Positions 51,451 through 61,260 of a stretch of 64,000 nucleotides of DNA are shown here, one piece after another. How positions within the stretch are numbered: position 1 is the first letter of the stretch; each line of letters starts with the position of its first letter. Source of the DNA: DASQPA01 sp963757335 (GTDB lineage Bacteria > Acidobacteriota > Thermoanaerobaculia > Multivoradales > UBA5704); contig CAVWRJ010000013.1 of the NCBI GenBank assembly GCA_963757335.1, positions 310,001 to 374,000 on the forward strand, read 5' to 3'. The position numbers and the translations under genes are program-made. The notes beneath the pieces were generated by a model, which was not told the origin of the DNA, made no database searches, and worked only from the letters and a program-made list of their open reading frames with translations.

Positions 51451-54400
51451 TTGATCCGGAGATGTCTCGCCGTCGTCAGCCTGCTGCTGACTACCGCCAT
51501 TCTCACTCCGCCGTCCTGGGCGGGGGTCGCCTCGCTCGTCGCGGACGTCAATCCCGGGCTGCCCGCACTCAGCTTCTTCCCCCTGGGCGCGCCCACCGCT
51601 CTGGGGAACAAGGTCCTCTTCTTCCAGAGCTTCGAGCTCTGGGCGAGCGACGGGACCACCACCGGGACGGCGCCGATCCACGCCTTCTCAAACGGCTGCG
51701 ACGGCTATGGACCGCAGATCCTCGGTACCGCCGGCCGCCTCGCCTTCCTGGTCTGCAACGGGCTGTGGAGCACCGACGGCACCCGGGCGGGGACCGTGCA
51801 GCAGATACCAAAGTGGCCCACCCAGCCCATTCTCGGCGTTTCCGCCCTGACGCCGCACGCCCTTTTCGCCCTCCTCTGCGACACCGGCAGCCGTACCTGT
51901 GCGCTCTGGCGGAGCGATGGCGCTCCCTCCGGGGCCGTCTTCGTCCACGACATACCCTTCCCCGCCGACTTCTCCTCCTACCCCCTGGTCGCCGCGGGAG
52001 ACACCGTTTTCTTCCTCCTCGCCCGTGGCCACCAGCTCTGGAAGTCGGACGGGACCGCCGCCGGCACCAGCCTCCTCCAGAGCTTCGCGGACCCGGTGCA
52101 GAACCTCACCGTCTCCGGCTCCCGGCTCTTCTTCACCCAGCCCAGCCAGCTCGGCCCCGTCGCTCTGTGGACGAGCGACGGCACCGCCGCCGGGACGCTC
52201 TCGCTGGCGAGCTTCCTCAAAGCCCCGTCGAGCTTCAAGGCGGCGGGGCCGACCCTCGACTTCGTGGTCGCCGGCCCCCGTGCCGACGAGCTGTGGGCGA
52301 GCGACGGCACCCCCGCCGGCACCCGGAAGGTCGTCGACCTCGGGACGGCCGGGTCCAGCGCCTATCTTCATCTCGGCGGCTACGCGAAGCTCGGCAGCGG
52401 CTTCCTGTTGGCCGTCAACGACGGCATCCACGCCCCGCGGCTCTGGGAGAGGGAGGCGGCGCGGGCGGCCCGCCCGCGCCGCTCACCGGCTGCCCGCGCG
52501 GCTGTCCGGACGCTTTCGCCCCGCTGGTCGCGGCCGGCGGCCGGGTCGTCTTCCACGGTGCCCGGTCGGGCGTCCTCCAGTCGCAGGGAGACGATGGGCT
52601 GTGGGCGAGCGACGGCACCCCCGCCGGCACCGTGTTCCTGACCCCCTCCTGCGCGGATACCTGCAGCAGCACGTCGATCGCCCTCGTCCCGATCTCCGGC
52701 CAGGTCTACTACGCCCAGGAGAAGGGGAGCGACGGCTTGAGCGGCAGCGCCGTCTGGAAGACCGATGGCACCCAGGCCGGCACCATCAAGGTCCTGCCTC
52801 TGGCGGGCTTCCCGTACCAGGGCGGCTTCCACCCGGTCGCGGCCGGCGGGGCGGTCTTCTTCACCGCCGACGACGGGAAGGACGGCTCGCAGCTCTGGAA
52901 GAGCGATGGGACGGCCGCCGGAACCGTGTCCCTGACCGCCAACGGTCACCTCGGGGTAGGCTCCAACCCCTCGTCCCTCTTTGCCTTCGGCGGCGGCATC
53001 CTGTTCTCCGCCTGTACCGGCGACACCCTTTCCCTCTGGGCGAGCAGCGGCACCCCGGCCACCACCCGAGCCCTGCCGGTCGACCTGGGGAGCTGCAACT
53101 CTCCCTTCCCGGTTTTCCCCACCACCCTGGGCGGCCGGGCCTATTTCTTCGCCCCTGCCGGCGGGAGCCAGCAGCTCTGGAGCACCGACGGTACGATCGC
53201 CTCGACCGCGCCCCTGACCCCCCTGAGCGTCAGCCCGTTGCCACAACTCTTCCCGTTCCAGGGCAAGCTCCTCTTCGCCGCCTTCGACAACCTCCGGCAC
53301 TATTCGTTCTGGACGGCCGACGGCACCGCCACCGGTACGGTCAAGCTCCTCGATCTGCCGGCTCGCCTGTTCGGCCTGAACCAGTTGAGGGTGCTCGGCG
53401 AGCGGCTCTACTTCGTCGCCAACGCCTCCGACAACACCGGCGGGAACAACCTCTGGGCGAGCGACGGCACCGCCGCCGGCACCGTCGAGCTGACCGACTT
53501 CGACGATTCCTCCTACCGCGATCCGATCGAACCGGCGCGGCTCGGCGGGACCGTCTACTTCCGGCTGGCCCGCGGCTCCGAGGGCATAACCGAGCTCTGG
53601 AAGACCGATGGTACGGCGGCGGGGACCGTGCCGGTGCCGGCGCCTGCCGTCGCGGGCCCCTTTGGCCTCGATCTCTCCGAGCTCGTCGAGTGGGGCGGTG
53701 CCCTCTACTTCTTCGGCAATGTCGACAACTCAGGAAATTCCGGAGACCCGGGTAGCCCCCCAATCCGCGGCCTCTACCGCTCGGACGGCACGACCGCGGG
53801 GACGGTGCTCCTGCGGGCCGTCGCCCCCGCCTTCGGCTTCAACCGCGCCGAAACCGGGTTCCTGACCGCCGTGGGCAGCCAGCTGTTCTTTACCGCCGAC
53901 GACGGTGTGCACGGGGTAGAGCTCTGGAAAACCGACGGTACGGCGGCGGGGACCGCCCTCGTCCGCGATCTCTTCCCGGGGGCCGGCTCCTCCCGGCCAA
54001 CCGCGCTGACCGCTGCCGGCAACCTCCTCCTCTTCACCGCCGACGACGGCGTGCACGGGGCCGAGCTCTGGCAGAGCGACGGCACCGCCGCGGGCACCCG
54101 GCTCGTCCAGGACATCGCCCCCGGCGTTCCCGGCTCCGTTCCGCAGAACCTCACGGTCTCCGGCGGGAAGCTCTTCTTCAGCGCCGACGACGGGATCTGG
54201 GGACGGGAGCCGTGGGTCTATCCGCTGGACGCCGGGCCGGCCTGCCAGCCCTCCCCCACCGCCCTCTGCCTTTCAGGCGGCCGCTTCCAGGTGACGGCGC
54301 GCTGGCAGACGGCGGACCGGAGCGGCTCCGGCCAGGCGGTCGCCCTCTCCCCCGACACCGGATATTTCTGGTTCTTCGATCCGGCGAACGTCGAAACCGT

Positions 54401-55007
54401 GCTCAAGGTGCTCGACGGGAGGGCTCTCAACGATCACTTCTGGACCTTCTACGGGGCGCTCTCGAACGTCGACTACGAGCTGACCGTGACCGACACTCAA
54501 ACCGGCGCCGCCCGCCGCTACGTGAACCCGCACGGCACCCTGGCGAGCGTCGCGGACACTTCCGCCTTCGGCCCGCTCGGGGCGAACGCCGCGGCTCTAC
54601 AGAGCCAGGGTCCCGCCGGGGTGCCGGCGGAGCCCCGGATCGGCTACGGCCGGTCGGCCGCGCTCGCCGGGCCCTGCCTCCCCGGTGGGACTCGGCTCTG
54701 CCTCGCCGCCGGGCGCTTCGCCGTCGAGGCGACCTGGCGCGACTTCCAGGGCCGTACCGGGGTGGGGACCGCCGTCGCCCTGACCGGCGACACCGGTTAC
54801 TTCTGGTTCTTCGATCCGGCGAACGTCGAAACCGTGCTCAAGGTGCTCGACGGGCGGGCAGTCAACAGCAAGTTCTGGGTCTTCTACGGGGCACTGTCGA
54901 GCGTCGAGTACACGCTGACCGTGACCGATACCGCGACCGGAGTGGTGCGGACCTATCACAACCCCCTGGGGCAGCTCGGGAGCGTGGCGGATACCGGGGC
55001 GTTCTGA
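51451..55007 (+). pseudogene. Giant secreted ELWxxDGT-repeat protein with two C-terminal GYFWFFD domains; one frameshift
   Basis: Joined across frames this is about 1185 residues. A signal peptide covers residues 1-24 from TTG/ATG-like start 51451 (MIRRCLAVVSLLLTTAILTP). Roughly 20 repeats of the type LWxSDGTxAGT follow, each within a ~50-residue unit (for example QLWKSDGTAAGTVSLTANGH), forming a probable beta-propeller or superhelix outside the cell. Two copies of the GYFWFFD domain end the protein (TGYFWFFDPANVETVLKVLD each). The frame changes at about 52447-52452 (one base lost), where LWE should join GGGAGGPPAPLTG. The domain is shared with the three proteins at 15-18 kb. It is probably a surface protein. 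Confidence 0.85.
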
Positions 55008-55031
55008 GAGCCGGCCGAGGCGCGGCGGCGG

Positions 55032-57526
55032 TTATCGTCTCCGCCCGCCCCACCAACCCAGCAACCCCACCGCGAACGCCCCCACCGCCGCCGCCACCAG
55101 CGACATGGCGAGGGGGCGGCGGTCGATCCAGACCCGGACGCGGTGGCGGCCGGGGGGGACCTGGACCGCCATTCTCTGCAGGTTGGCGATCTCGATCGTC
55201 GCCGGGAGGCCATCGACGGCGGCCTGGTAGAGGGGGAGGTGCGAGCGCTGGAGGACGAGGTGCCCGCCGGCCGGGGCCTCGACCTCCACCTCCAGCCCTT
55301 CGAGGCCGTTCGTCACCCCCCGGATGCGGCCGCCCGGGCTGGTCGCGAACGGCTGGTTGCCGGGGAGCACCAGGTCCTCGCCGGGACGGAAGCGGGGATC
55401 GGCGAGCTGCAGGTAGGCGGCGTTCAGGTGCGGAGCCTCCAGGACCCGGGAGGCGACATAGAGATCCGGGGCTTTGCCCTCGATCGCGTAGACGTAGAGC
55501 CCGCCGCCGAAGCTCGGGATGCGGGCGAGGAGCCGCGCGTAGACGGGCCGACGGCGGGGTTGGCGGGGTTGGCGGCGTTGGCGGGGTTGGCGGGGTTGGC
55601 GGTCGTCGCGTCGGGATCGAGCGGCCGTTCGAGGAGGAGCCGGCCCACCCCCCAGCCGGCGAGGAGGCGGACCCGCTGGGCGTCGGTCGAGCCCTTGAGC
55701 GCCCCCTGGGACATCCGGGTGAGGAAGGAGTCGAGCCCCTCGGGCGACACGTTGAGCTCGTAGCGCCGGTGCCAGAGCGGCCCGGTCATCGGGTAGAGCT
55801 CGAAGAAGGCCCGCCGTTCGAGCCAGCGGGAGCGCGGCTCGGGGAAGTTGCCGCGGTCGATCTCGGAGGGGCCGAAGAGCCCGGTGAAGGAGCCGTGGAC
55901 GACCGACTCGCCCGGCGGCAGGTAGGCGAGGGCCGGCGGCGGGAGGAGATAGGGGACCACCGCGTCGGTCGTGAAGAGCGGCCGCAGGAAGAAGACCTGG
56001 GCGAGGGCGTGAAGGGCGAGGAGGAGCGCCCCACCGGTCACCGGCCGGAACCGGCAGAGCCGCGCCGCCACCCCGAGGGCCGCCAGGAGGGCGAGCGAGA
56101 ACAGGCAGAGCCCCGCCCAGCGCCGCCGCTCGTTCCCCACGAAGGCATCGGGGAGGCTCTCCGGGATCAGGTGGCGGAGCCAGGGGAGCGAGAGGGCGGG
56201 GAGGAAGGTGAGGAAGATCCAGAGGGCGGCGAGGACGATCGCTAGACCGAGGAGGGTGCGGCGGAAGCGTCTGGCCGGCGCGCCCTCCGGGGCCGCCAGG
56301 AGGCGCTCGAACCCGAGGCCGCAGAGGAGCGCCGCCCCGGCCGCCACCGGCAGCCAGAGCTTGACCGGGTAGCGGAGCGAGCTCCCGCCGGGGAGCGCGA
56401 AGAGCCAGCTGCCGAGCGGATTGAAGCGGCCGAGGGCGAAGAAGAGGCCGAAGGCGATCGATCCCCAGGCCCAGAGCCCGGCGGTGTCCCGCGGCATCGC
56501 CGCGGATATCGGGATTGCCGGAGACAGAGGGTCGGCGGAGTCCCGCCGCCACCGGGGCAGGCCGGCGGCGGCGACCAGGGCGAGCGCCAGGAGGCCGGGG
56601 TAGAGCGAGAGGTAGTAGGGCGGGACGTCGGTGAAGAAGCGCTGGCCCCAGAAGCTCCCAGGGCCCAGGAGGTCGGGACGGCCGAAGAGGAACGGCAGGA
56701 GCCACTCCGCCGCCTGCCGGGGGTCCCAGCTCGCGACGGTCGCGACGGCGCTCGTGTACCCCCAGTGGCCGCGGAAGGAGAGCGGCAGGATGCGGACGAA
56801 CTCGACCAGCTGCGGCGCCGCCAGGAGGGTGCCGGCGGCGAGCGCGGCGGCTCCGGGAACGAGGACGGCGGGCCAGGTGGGGCCCGGTTCGCGTTTGAGC
56901 CGCCCGAGGACGACGGCAAAGCCGGACAAAACGAGAGCGAGGAGCGCCATCAGCGGATCGCCGCCGAGGAGAAGAAGGGTCCAGAGGAGGGCCACGGCGG
57001 GGAGCGCCCAGCGCCGCCGCGGCAATCCTCCCGGACCGCCGGCGAGCGCCAGGCAGGCGGCGACCAGGGCCGGGGCGAGCGTGGCACCCGCGATCAGGTT
57101 GTAAAAGGAGAGGTGCGAGAGAAAGAAGCCGGAGACCGTGTAGCAGACCGCCGCCGCCCAGGCCGGCTCGCGCTTCAGGCCCAGAGAGCGGGCCATCCAG
57201 GCGAAGGCGAAGGGGGCGAGGAGGAGGTGGAGCCAGAAGTGGGCGTTCAAGGCCCAGATCGGCGAGGCGGTGAGGTAGAGGGCGTTGTCGGGATAGAAGG
57301 GGACGGCGTTGGGGTTGCCGGCGAGCGGCTGGCCGCCGGCCCGCCAGGGGTCGATCAAGGGGATCGTCCCGCGGCGGAGCGCCTCGGCCTCCGACCACTT
57401 CATGGGGAGATGGGCGTTGAAGGTGTCGCGGAGGAAGAGGGTCTCGGTGCCGCGGGCGAGCGGCAGGGCGATCCAGGCGAGGAGGAGGAGGAGGGGGGCG
57501 GCGTAGAGGAGCGAGAAACGTTTCAT
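55032..57526 (-). pseudogene. YfhO-family membrane protein with C-terminal frameshift
   Basis: Joined, about 831 residues from ATG 57526. The N-terminal helix LLYAAPLLLLLAWIALPLAR is followed by TLFLRDTFNAHLPMKWSEAE, the loop after helix 1 that in GT-C-like proteins holds an acidic residue, and by about 12 more helices. The C-terminal soluble part, in the other frame, has VYARLLARIPSFGGGLYVYA and a final helix. This plan matches YfhO-type proteins, which add sugars to lipid-linked or teichoic-acid-like acceptors. The linker is a 9-bp repeat encoding Asn-Pro-Ala units (55553-55597). One base is missing just beyond it, near 55548-55551. Confidence 0.8.
55553..55597 (-). repeat. 9-bp tandem repeat in the YfhO-like gene
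   Basis: Five units of GGCGG(G/C)GTT on the plus strand, encoding (Asn-Pro/Ala-Ala)n. The frameshift lies at its downstream end. Confidence 0.75.
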
Positions 57527-57552
57527 GCCCGGGACCCCGTACAATACGCGCC

Positions 57553-58428
57553 GTGATCGCCGCCCTCTTGCGCTCGATGCGCCTCAAGCAGTGGCCGAAG
57601 AACTGCTTCGTCCTCGCCCCGCTCGTCTTCGGCCGCCTGCTCGGCGACCGCGCCGCCATCGTCCGCGCCCTGGTCGCCCTGGCGGCGTTCTGCCTCGCCT
57701 CCTCCGCCGTCTACCTGATCAACGACATCAAGGACCGAGAGGAGGACCGCAACCATCCGCTGAAGCGCCACCGGCCGCTCGCCGCGGGGACCCTCTCGGT
57801 GCCGGCCGCCGTCGTGGCGCTCGTCGTCCTCGCCGGGGCGGCGCTCGCGCTCGCCTCTGGCCTGGGGACGGGCTTCGCGCTCATCCTCGCCGGCTACATC
57901 GGCATGAACGTGCTCTATACGAGTTGGTTGAAGCACGTCGTCATCCTGGACGTCATGATCATCAGCTGTGGCTTCGTGCTCCGCGTCCTCGCGGGGGCGG
58001 CGGCGACGGGCGTCCAGGTCTCCTCGTGGCTCCTGCTCTGCACCATCTTCCTCTCCCTCTTCCTCGCCTTTTCGAAGCGCCGGCACGAGATCACTCTCCT
58101 CGCCGAGGGGGCGACCTCCCAGCGCCAGGTGCTCCAGCACTACAGCGCGGCCTTCCTCGACCAGATGATCAACGTCGTCACCGCCTCGGCGGTGGTCTCC
58201 TACGCGCTCTACGCCGTGGCCCCCGAGACGGTCGAGAAGTACCACACCCAGCATCTCGTCTACACGATCCCCATGGTGCTCTTCGGCATCTTCCGCTATC
58301 TCTACTTGATGTATCAGCAGTCCGGGGAGCGCAATCCGACCGAGGCCATTCTCGGAGATCCGCCGTTCCTGATCAACCTCGTGCTCTGGGGCCTGGCCGT
58401 GGTGGTGATCGTCTACTACCACGCCTGA
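57553..58428 (+). CDS. Decaprenyl-phosphate phosphoribosyltransferase-like UbiA prenyltransferase
   Basis: A 291-residue membrane enzyme with eight or nine helices. The Asp-rich motif YLINDIKDREEDRNHPLKRH (near residue 57) is the NDxxDxxxD prenyl-phosphate/Mg site with the basic HPLKRHRPLAAG extension found in the phosphoribosyltransferase branch (UbiA/Rv3806c type). SWLKHVVILDVMIISCGFVL and FLSLFLAFSKRRHEITLL are the second conserved stretch. It would make polyprenyl-phosphoribose for cell-envelope arabinose or related sugars. It is divergent from the YfhO-like gene by 26 bases, and a link to the same envelope pathway is plausible. A structured element follows its stop. Confidence 0.88.
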   Translation: MIAALLRSMRLKQWPKNCFVLAPLVFGRLLGDRAAIVRALVALAAFCLASSAVYLINDIKDREEDRNHPLKRHRPLAAGTLSVPAAVVALVVLAGAALALASGLGTGFALILAGYIGMNVLYTSWLKHVVILDVMIISCGFVLRVLAGAAATGVQVSSWLLLCTIFLSLFLAFSKRRHEITLLAEGATSQRQVLQHYSAAFLDQMINVVTASAVVSYALYAVAPETVEKYHTQHLVYTIPMVLFGIFRYLYLMYQQSGERNPTEAILGDPPFLINLVLWGLAVVVIVYYHA

Positions 58429-58444
58429 AGGACCACTGCCCGAA

Positions 58445-58534
58445 GGTGCTGGGTCCGTTGAACCTGCGGGCGGTCCCCTTCGGGCGCTCCGCGCAGCCAG
58501 GCGACCGTCCTCGGATTCCAACCGACCCAGCACC
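58445..58534 (+). repeat. Structured 3' element, copy B
   Basis: The arms GGTGCTGGGTCCGTTG and CAACCGACCCAGCACC pair over 15 of 16 bases. The core CCTGCGGGCGG, then CCTTCGGGCGCTCCGCGCAG, then CCTCGG is shared with copies A and C. It starts 16 bases after the stop of the upstream gene, in sense. Confidence 0.8.
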
Positions 58535-58561
58535 CGCCAAGCCCCGTGCTAGCATCCCCCG

Positions 58562-59284
58562 ATGCCTGAATCCGATCGGCCGGGCGATCTGCCGGGGAAC
58601 GCCCAGGGGTCCCACGATCCGGCGTACTTCGAGCGCGAGTACTTCGAGCTCCATCCGGGGAAACGCAAGTACTTAGACTATCTCGTGGGCCTCCTCCGGC
58701 GCTACGGGGTGGCTGGCGGCCGGGTGCTCGACGTGGGATCGGGGTACGGCTTCTTTCTCGAAGCGCTGGAGAAGGCGGGCTACCAGCCGGTCGGGATCGA
58801 GCTCTCGGCCCATGCCGTCGAGATCGCCCGGCAGCGCACCTCGGCGGAGATCGCGACCGCGAGCGCCGAGGCGCCGTTCCCCTTCCCCGATGCGTCCTTC
58901 GACGCCGTCACCTTCCTGGACGTCATCGAGCACCTCGACCAGTACCCGGCGACCCTCGCGAGCTGCCGCCGCGTCCTCAAGCCGGGGGGGCTCCTCTTCG
59001 TCATCACCTTGAACTCGGGGAGCCTCGCCCGCCCGCTCCTGGGGAAGAAGTGGAGCTTCCATCTGGACCCCACCCACGTCCACATGTTCTCGGCCGCCCG
59101 CCTCCGCGGCTCGCTCGTGGACGCCGGCCTGACCCCGGTCACCCTCACGACGATGTCCAACTTCTGCTCGGTGGGCGAGGGCAACCCGGTCCTGAAACCG
59201 CTCCGCGCCATCGGCCGGGTCGTCACCACCCCCTGGCTCGGCGACTCGCTCCTCGGGATCGGCCGCCGGGACTCGCGTTTCTGA
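58562..59284 (+). CDS. Class I SAM-dependent methyltransferase
   Basis: A 240-residue protein of the Methyltransf_23 type. The SAM site is RVLDVGSGYGFFLEALEKAG (motif I), followed by GIELSAHAVEIAR (acidic strand 2), PFPDASFDAVTFLDVIEHL (motif II) and RRVLKPGGLLFVITLNSG (motif III). The C-terminal HLDPTHVHMFSAARLRGSLV is common in methyltransferases of polysaccharide or O-antigen clusters. It follows a polyprenyl-phosphate enzyme, consistent with envelope sugar modification. The stop codon lies inside the first unit of a 21-bp repeat array. Confidence 0.9.
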   Translation: MPESDRPGDLPGNAQGSHDPAYFEREYFELHPGKRKYLDYLVGLLRRYGVAGGRVLDVGSGYGFFLEALEKAGYQPVGIELSAHAVEIARQRTSAEIATASAEAPFPFPDASFDAVTFLDVIEHLDQYPATLASCRRVLKPGGLLFVITLNSGSLARPLLGKKWSFHLDPTHVHMFSAARLRGSLVDAGLTPVTLTTMSNFCSVGEGNPVLKPLRAIGRVVTTPWLGDSLLGIGRRDSRF

Positions 59285-59520
59285 AGACTTTCCATGAGTT
59301 CCTGAGGACTTTCCACGAGTTCCTGAAGACTTTCCACGGGTTCCCGAAGACTTTCCACGAGCTCCTGAAGACTTTCCACGAGTTCCCGAAGACTTTCCAC
59401 GGGTTCCCGAGGACTTTCCACTAGTTCCTGAAGACTTTCCACTAGTTCCCGAAGACTTTCCATGAGTTCCGGAGGACTTTCCACGAGCTCCGGAAGCTTC
59501 CAAAAGCCGTCCGGAAGCGG
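59278..59520. repeat. 21-bp tandem repeat array (middle array)
   Basis: Ten clear units from 59278 to 59487 with consensus TTCCTGAAGACTTTCCACGA plus G, each with one to four changes, then degenerate units to ~59520 (CTCCGGAAGCTTCCAAAAGC...). Apart from the methyltransferase stop in unit 1, no gene is credible at 59285-59597. In several frames it reads as seven-residue repeats. Degenerate units here resemble sequences at 63549. Confidence 0.9.
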
Positions 59521-59624
59521 TAGTGGGGTCTTAGCGTGTTGCTAGCTCAATCTTCCGCCTCATTAACGGCAACTCCAACGGAGCCGGTAAGCCTGGAGTG
59601 GGATCAGTATATGCTCGCGCTCTT

Positions 59625-60173
59625 ATGGCTAGCCGGTTTGAAAATTTCCTCGACAATCTTGCAGCAAACGCTGCTTGGTCGGCTATGGGTGCGGTCATCG
59701 CTTCCATGGTGACAGGCTGGGCTATCGTGAAGGTCTACCTGGGTCCACTTCTTCCCCTTGCCTACATCTTGCTGGGCATGTTTTTGGGGTTGCTCTGCAT
59801 GGTCCTTGTGGCTGTCTCTCGGGTTCGTCCCAAGGTGACAGTAGCCAGGGAAGAGCATTACCAGAAAGAAGTAGGCGGGGTTAATTATGCGATGGTGCGG
59901 CTCACGCTCGACATAGCGTCTCCTCTAAACTGGCGAGAGCGCTTAGCTTTTATGACTCACGGTAGTATTCACCCGCGAGTATGTAGGCTGTTTTTCAAGG
60001 ATTCTTATGGTGGTGAAAATGAAGTAGGTACTGTATTGGCGGGGAGGAAATCCAATAGGGTAGTTGTTGCATTCGAAGGACAAAGAGGTCTCCCTGATGT
60101 ACCTACTCTATTCATGGAGTTGGGCTCTACGACTCCGTTGACTTTTGAGAAGATGAGAGTGGAGAGGGACTAG
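59625..60173 (+). CDS. Hypothetical membrane-anchored protein
   Basis: A 182-residue protein from ATG 59625 (GTG 59598 is an in-frame alternative). Two membrane segments at residues ~18-38 and 42-64 (AMGAVIASMVTGWAIVKVYL; LAYILLGMFLGLLCMVLVAV) are followed by a ~120-residue soluble domain (VNYAMVRLTLDIASPLNWRE; RVVVAFEGQRGLPDVPTLFM). Codon use is clearly more AT-rich than the core genes, like the membrane protein at 5314. It overlaps the convergent transposase gene by 4 bases. Small two-helix proteins with a C-terminal beta domain are frequent in accessory islands; I do not recognise this one. Confidence 0.6.
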   Translation: MASRFENFLDNLAANAAWSAMGAVIASMVTGWAIVKVYLGPLLPLAYILLGMFLGLLCMVLVAVSRVRPKVTVAREEHYQKEVGGVNYAMVRLTLDIASPLNWRERLAFMTHGSIHPRVCRLFFKDSYGGENEVGTVLAGRKSNRVVVAFEGQRGLPDVPTLFMELGSTTPLTFEKMRVERD

Positions 60174-61171
60174 CTACCCCCTCGCATCGCCGCCTTCACC
60201 AGGTCCAGCATCGACCACGGCTTCTTAGTCAACCCCGCCGCCATGGCTGGAGTCATCCGGATGCTCTTGTGCATCCGGCAGAAGTTGTAGTAGGCGAAGT
60301 AGAGCGCCAGGGCCGCCCGGAGGTTGTCCTTCTTCCGGCTGAAGCCGTTCGACAGCCGGGTGAAGCGGCGCAGGTGCCCCCGGAGCGTCCAGTTGGCGCG
60401 CTCGACGTGCGAGGTGCAGATCCGGTCCTCGTCCGGGGTGCCGGAGATCACGATCTTCTCCTGTCCTATCAGGCGCGGCGGTCCATACCGCCGCGCCTCT
60501 TCTCCGTTCTCGTTGCCGAAGTCCTTCACTACCTGCGCGTAGTCCGCCCGGGCGCCGAGGTTGTACTCGATCGCGTTGGGGTAGCCGTTGAACCCGTCCG
60601 TGCTGAGCTGGAAACTGCCCGCCGTGGCACGGTCGAGCTTCTCGACGAAGTCGTGGGCGTCCCACCGGTTCCGGCGCCCCAGGTGCCACGCCAGGACGAG
60701 CTTGGTGTGCCGCTCGATCCCGAAGTAGCAGTAGGCATCCCCGGCGTCCGGGTCGGCGATCTTGTGGCGCTCCCGGGTGCCCTGCTTGCACTTGATAAAC
60801 GTCCACAGCTCATCCGCCTGCACGTCCTTGACCGGGACTCCTTTGATGGTCTCGGCGAGCATCCGCTCGCAACCCTCGCCGACCTGAACGAGGAGGTTCA
60901 GGATGGTCCGCTTGCCAACCTCAGTAACCCGCTCGATGGCGCGGATCGAGCTGCCCTCGCAGAGCAGGGAGAGGCAGAGGAGCGCCTTGTCGTCCGGCAG
61001 GCGCATGTCCCCGAGGAGCCGTTCCGGGCGCTCGCTGAACGTCTTCCGGCAGGTGAGGCAGCGGAAGCGCTGGTTGCCTCGGCGGTCCTTGCCGAAGCGC
61101 TTCGCGGCGCCGTCGCAGTGCGTGCAGTTGGGGGACATGGCGGTCGGGGCGGGAGAGTCGTAAGCGATCAT
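60170..61171 (-). CDS. IS1-like transposase with N-terminal zinc finger
   Basis: A 333-residue protein. Residues 15-43 hold a CxxC...CxxC zinc ribbon (CTHCDGAAKRFGKDRRG; RFRCLTCRKTFSERP), then a helix-turn-helix (SSIRAIERVTEVGKRTILNL). The DDE-type core follows: VQADELWTFIKCKQGTRERH, AYCYFGIERHTKLVLAWHLG and LSTDGFNGYPNAIEYNL, with HVERANWTLRGHLRRFTRLS near the C-terminus. This is the IS1/ISNCY-like pattern (first Asp in ADELW, second in STDG, Glu in HVERAN). No terminal inverted repeats or target duplications were found. It shares a divergent control region with the ribbon-helix-helix gene at 61261, which is unusual for an IS. Confidence 0.85.
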   Translation of the reverse strand: MIAYDSPAPTAMSPNCTHCDGAAKRFGKDRRGNQRFRCLTCRKTFSERPERLLGDMRLPDDKALLCLSLLCEGSSIRAIERVTEVGKRTILNLLVQVGEGCERMLAETIKGVPVKDVQADELWTFIKCKQGTRERHKIADPDAGDAYCYFGIERHTKLVLAWHLGRRNRWDAHDFVEKLDRATAGSFQLSTDGFNGYPNAIEYNLGARADYAQVVKDFGNENGEEARRYGPPRLIGQEKIVISGTPDEDRICTSHVERANWTLRGHLRRFTRLSNGFSRKKDNLRAALALYFAYYNFCRMHKSIRMTPAMAAGLTKKPWSMLDLVKAAMRGGS

Positions 61172-61182
61172 GGTTGCCTTTC

Positions 61183-61201
61183 GTAGTCCCTATGGGACTA
61201 C
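61183..61201. promoter_or_regulatory. Palindromic operator GTAGTCCCTATGGGACTAC
   Basis: A near-perfect 19-bp palindrome (arms GTAGTCCC and GGGACTAC) directly upstream of the transposase gene. A second, related 19-mer lies at 61232-61250. Confidence 0.7.
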
Positions 61202-61224
61202 ATGCAGACCATAACCATGAGCGC

Positions 61225-61253
61225 TTGACGGGTATTCCCATTGGGACTACACT
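61225..61253 (+). promoter_or_regulatory. Sigma70-like promoter with embedded operator
   Basis: TTGACG (61225-61230), a 17-base spacer and TACACT (61248-61253) make a good promoter. The spacer contains the second operator GTATTCCCATTGGGACTAC (61232-61250). The ATG at 61261 lies 7 bases after the -10 box, so the mRNA is probably leaderless. Confidence 0.65.
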
Positions 61254-61260
61254 CCTCTCC

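Noticed and set aside
35949..58534. Integron attC sites, considered for the three structured 3' elements
   Set aside because: They follow genes and are palindromic, but the GTT/AAC ends are in the wrong order for attC and no integron integrase is present.
58780..59484. Heptad-repeat coiled-coil protein encoded on the minus strand (VESLQEL repeats)
   Set aside because: The heptads are a by-product of the 21-bp period; the frame has no ribosome site and runs on antisense through the methyltransferase gene.
59278..59520. CRISPR array
   Set aside because: Units are contiguous 21-bp repeats without unique spacers, and no cas genes are nearby.
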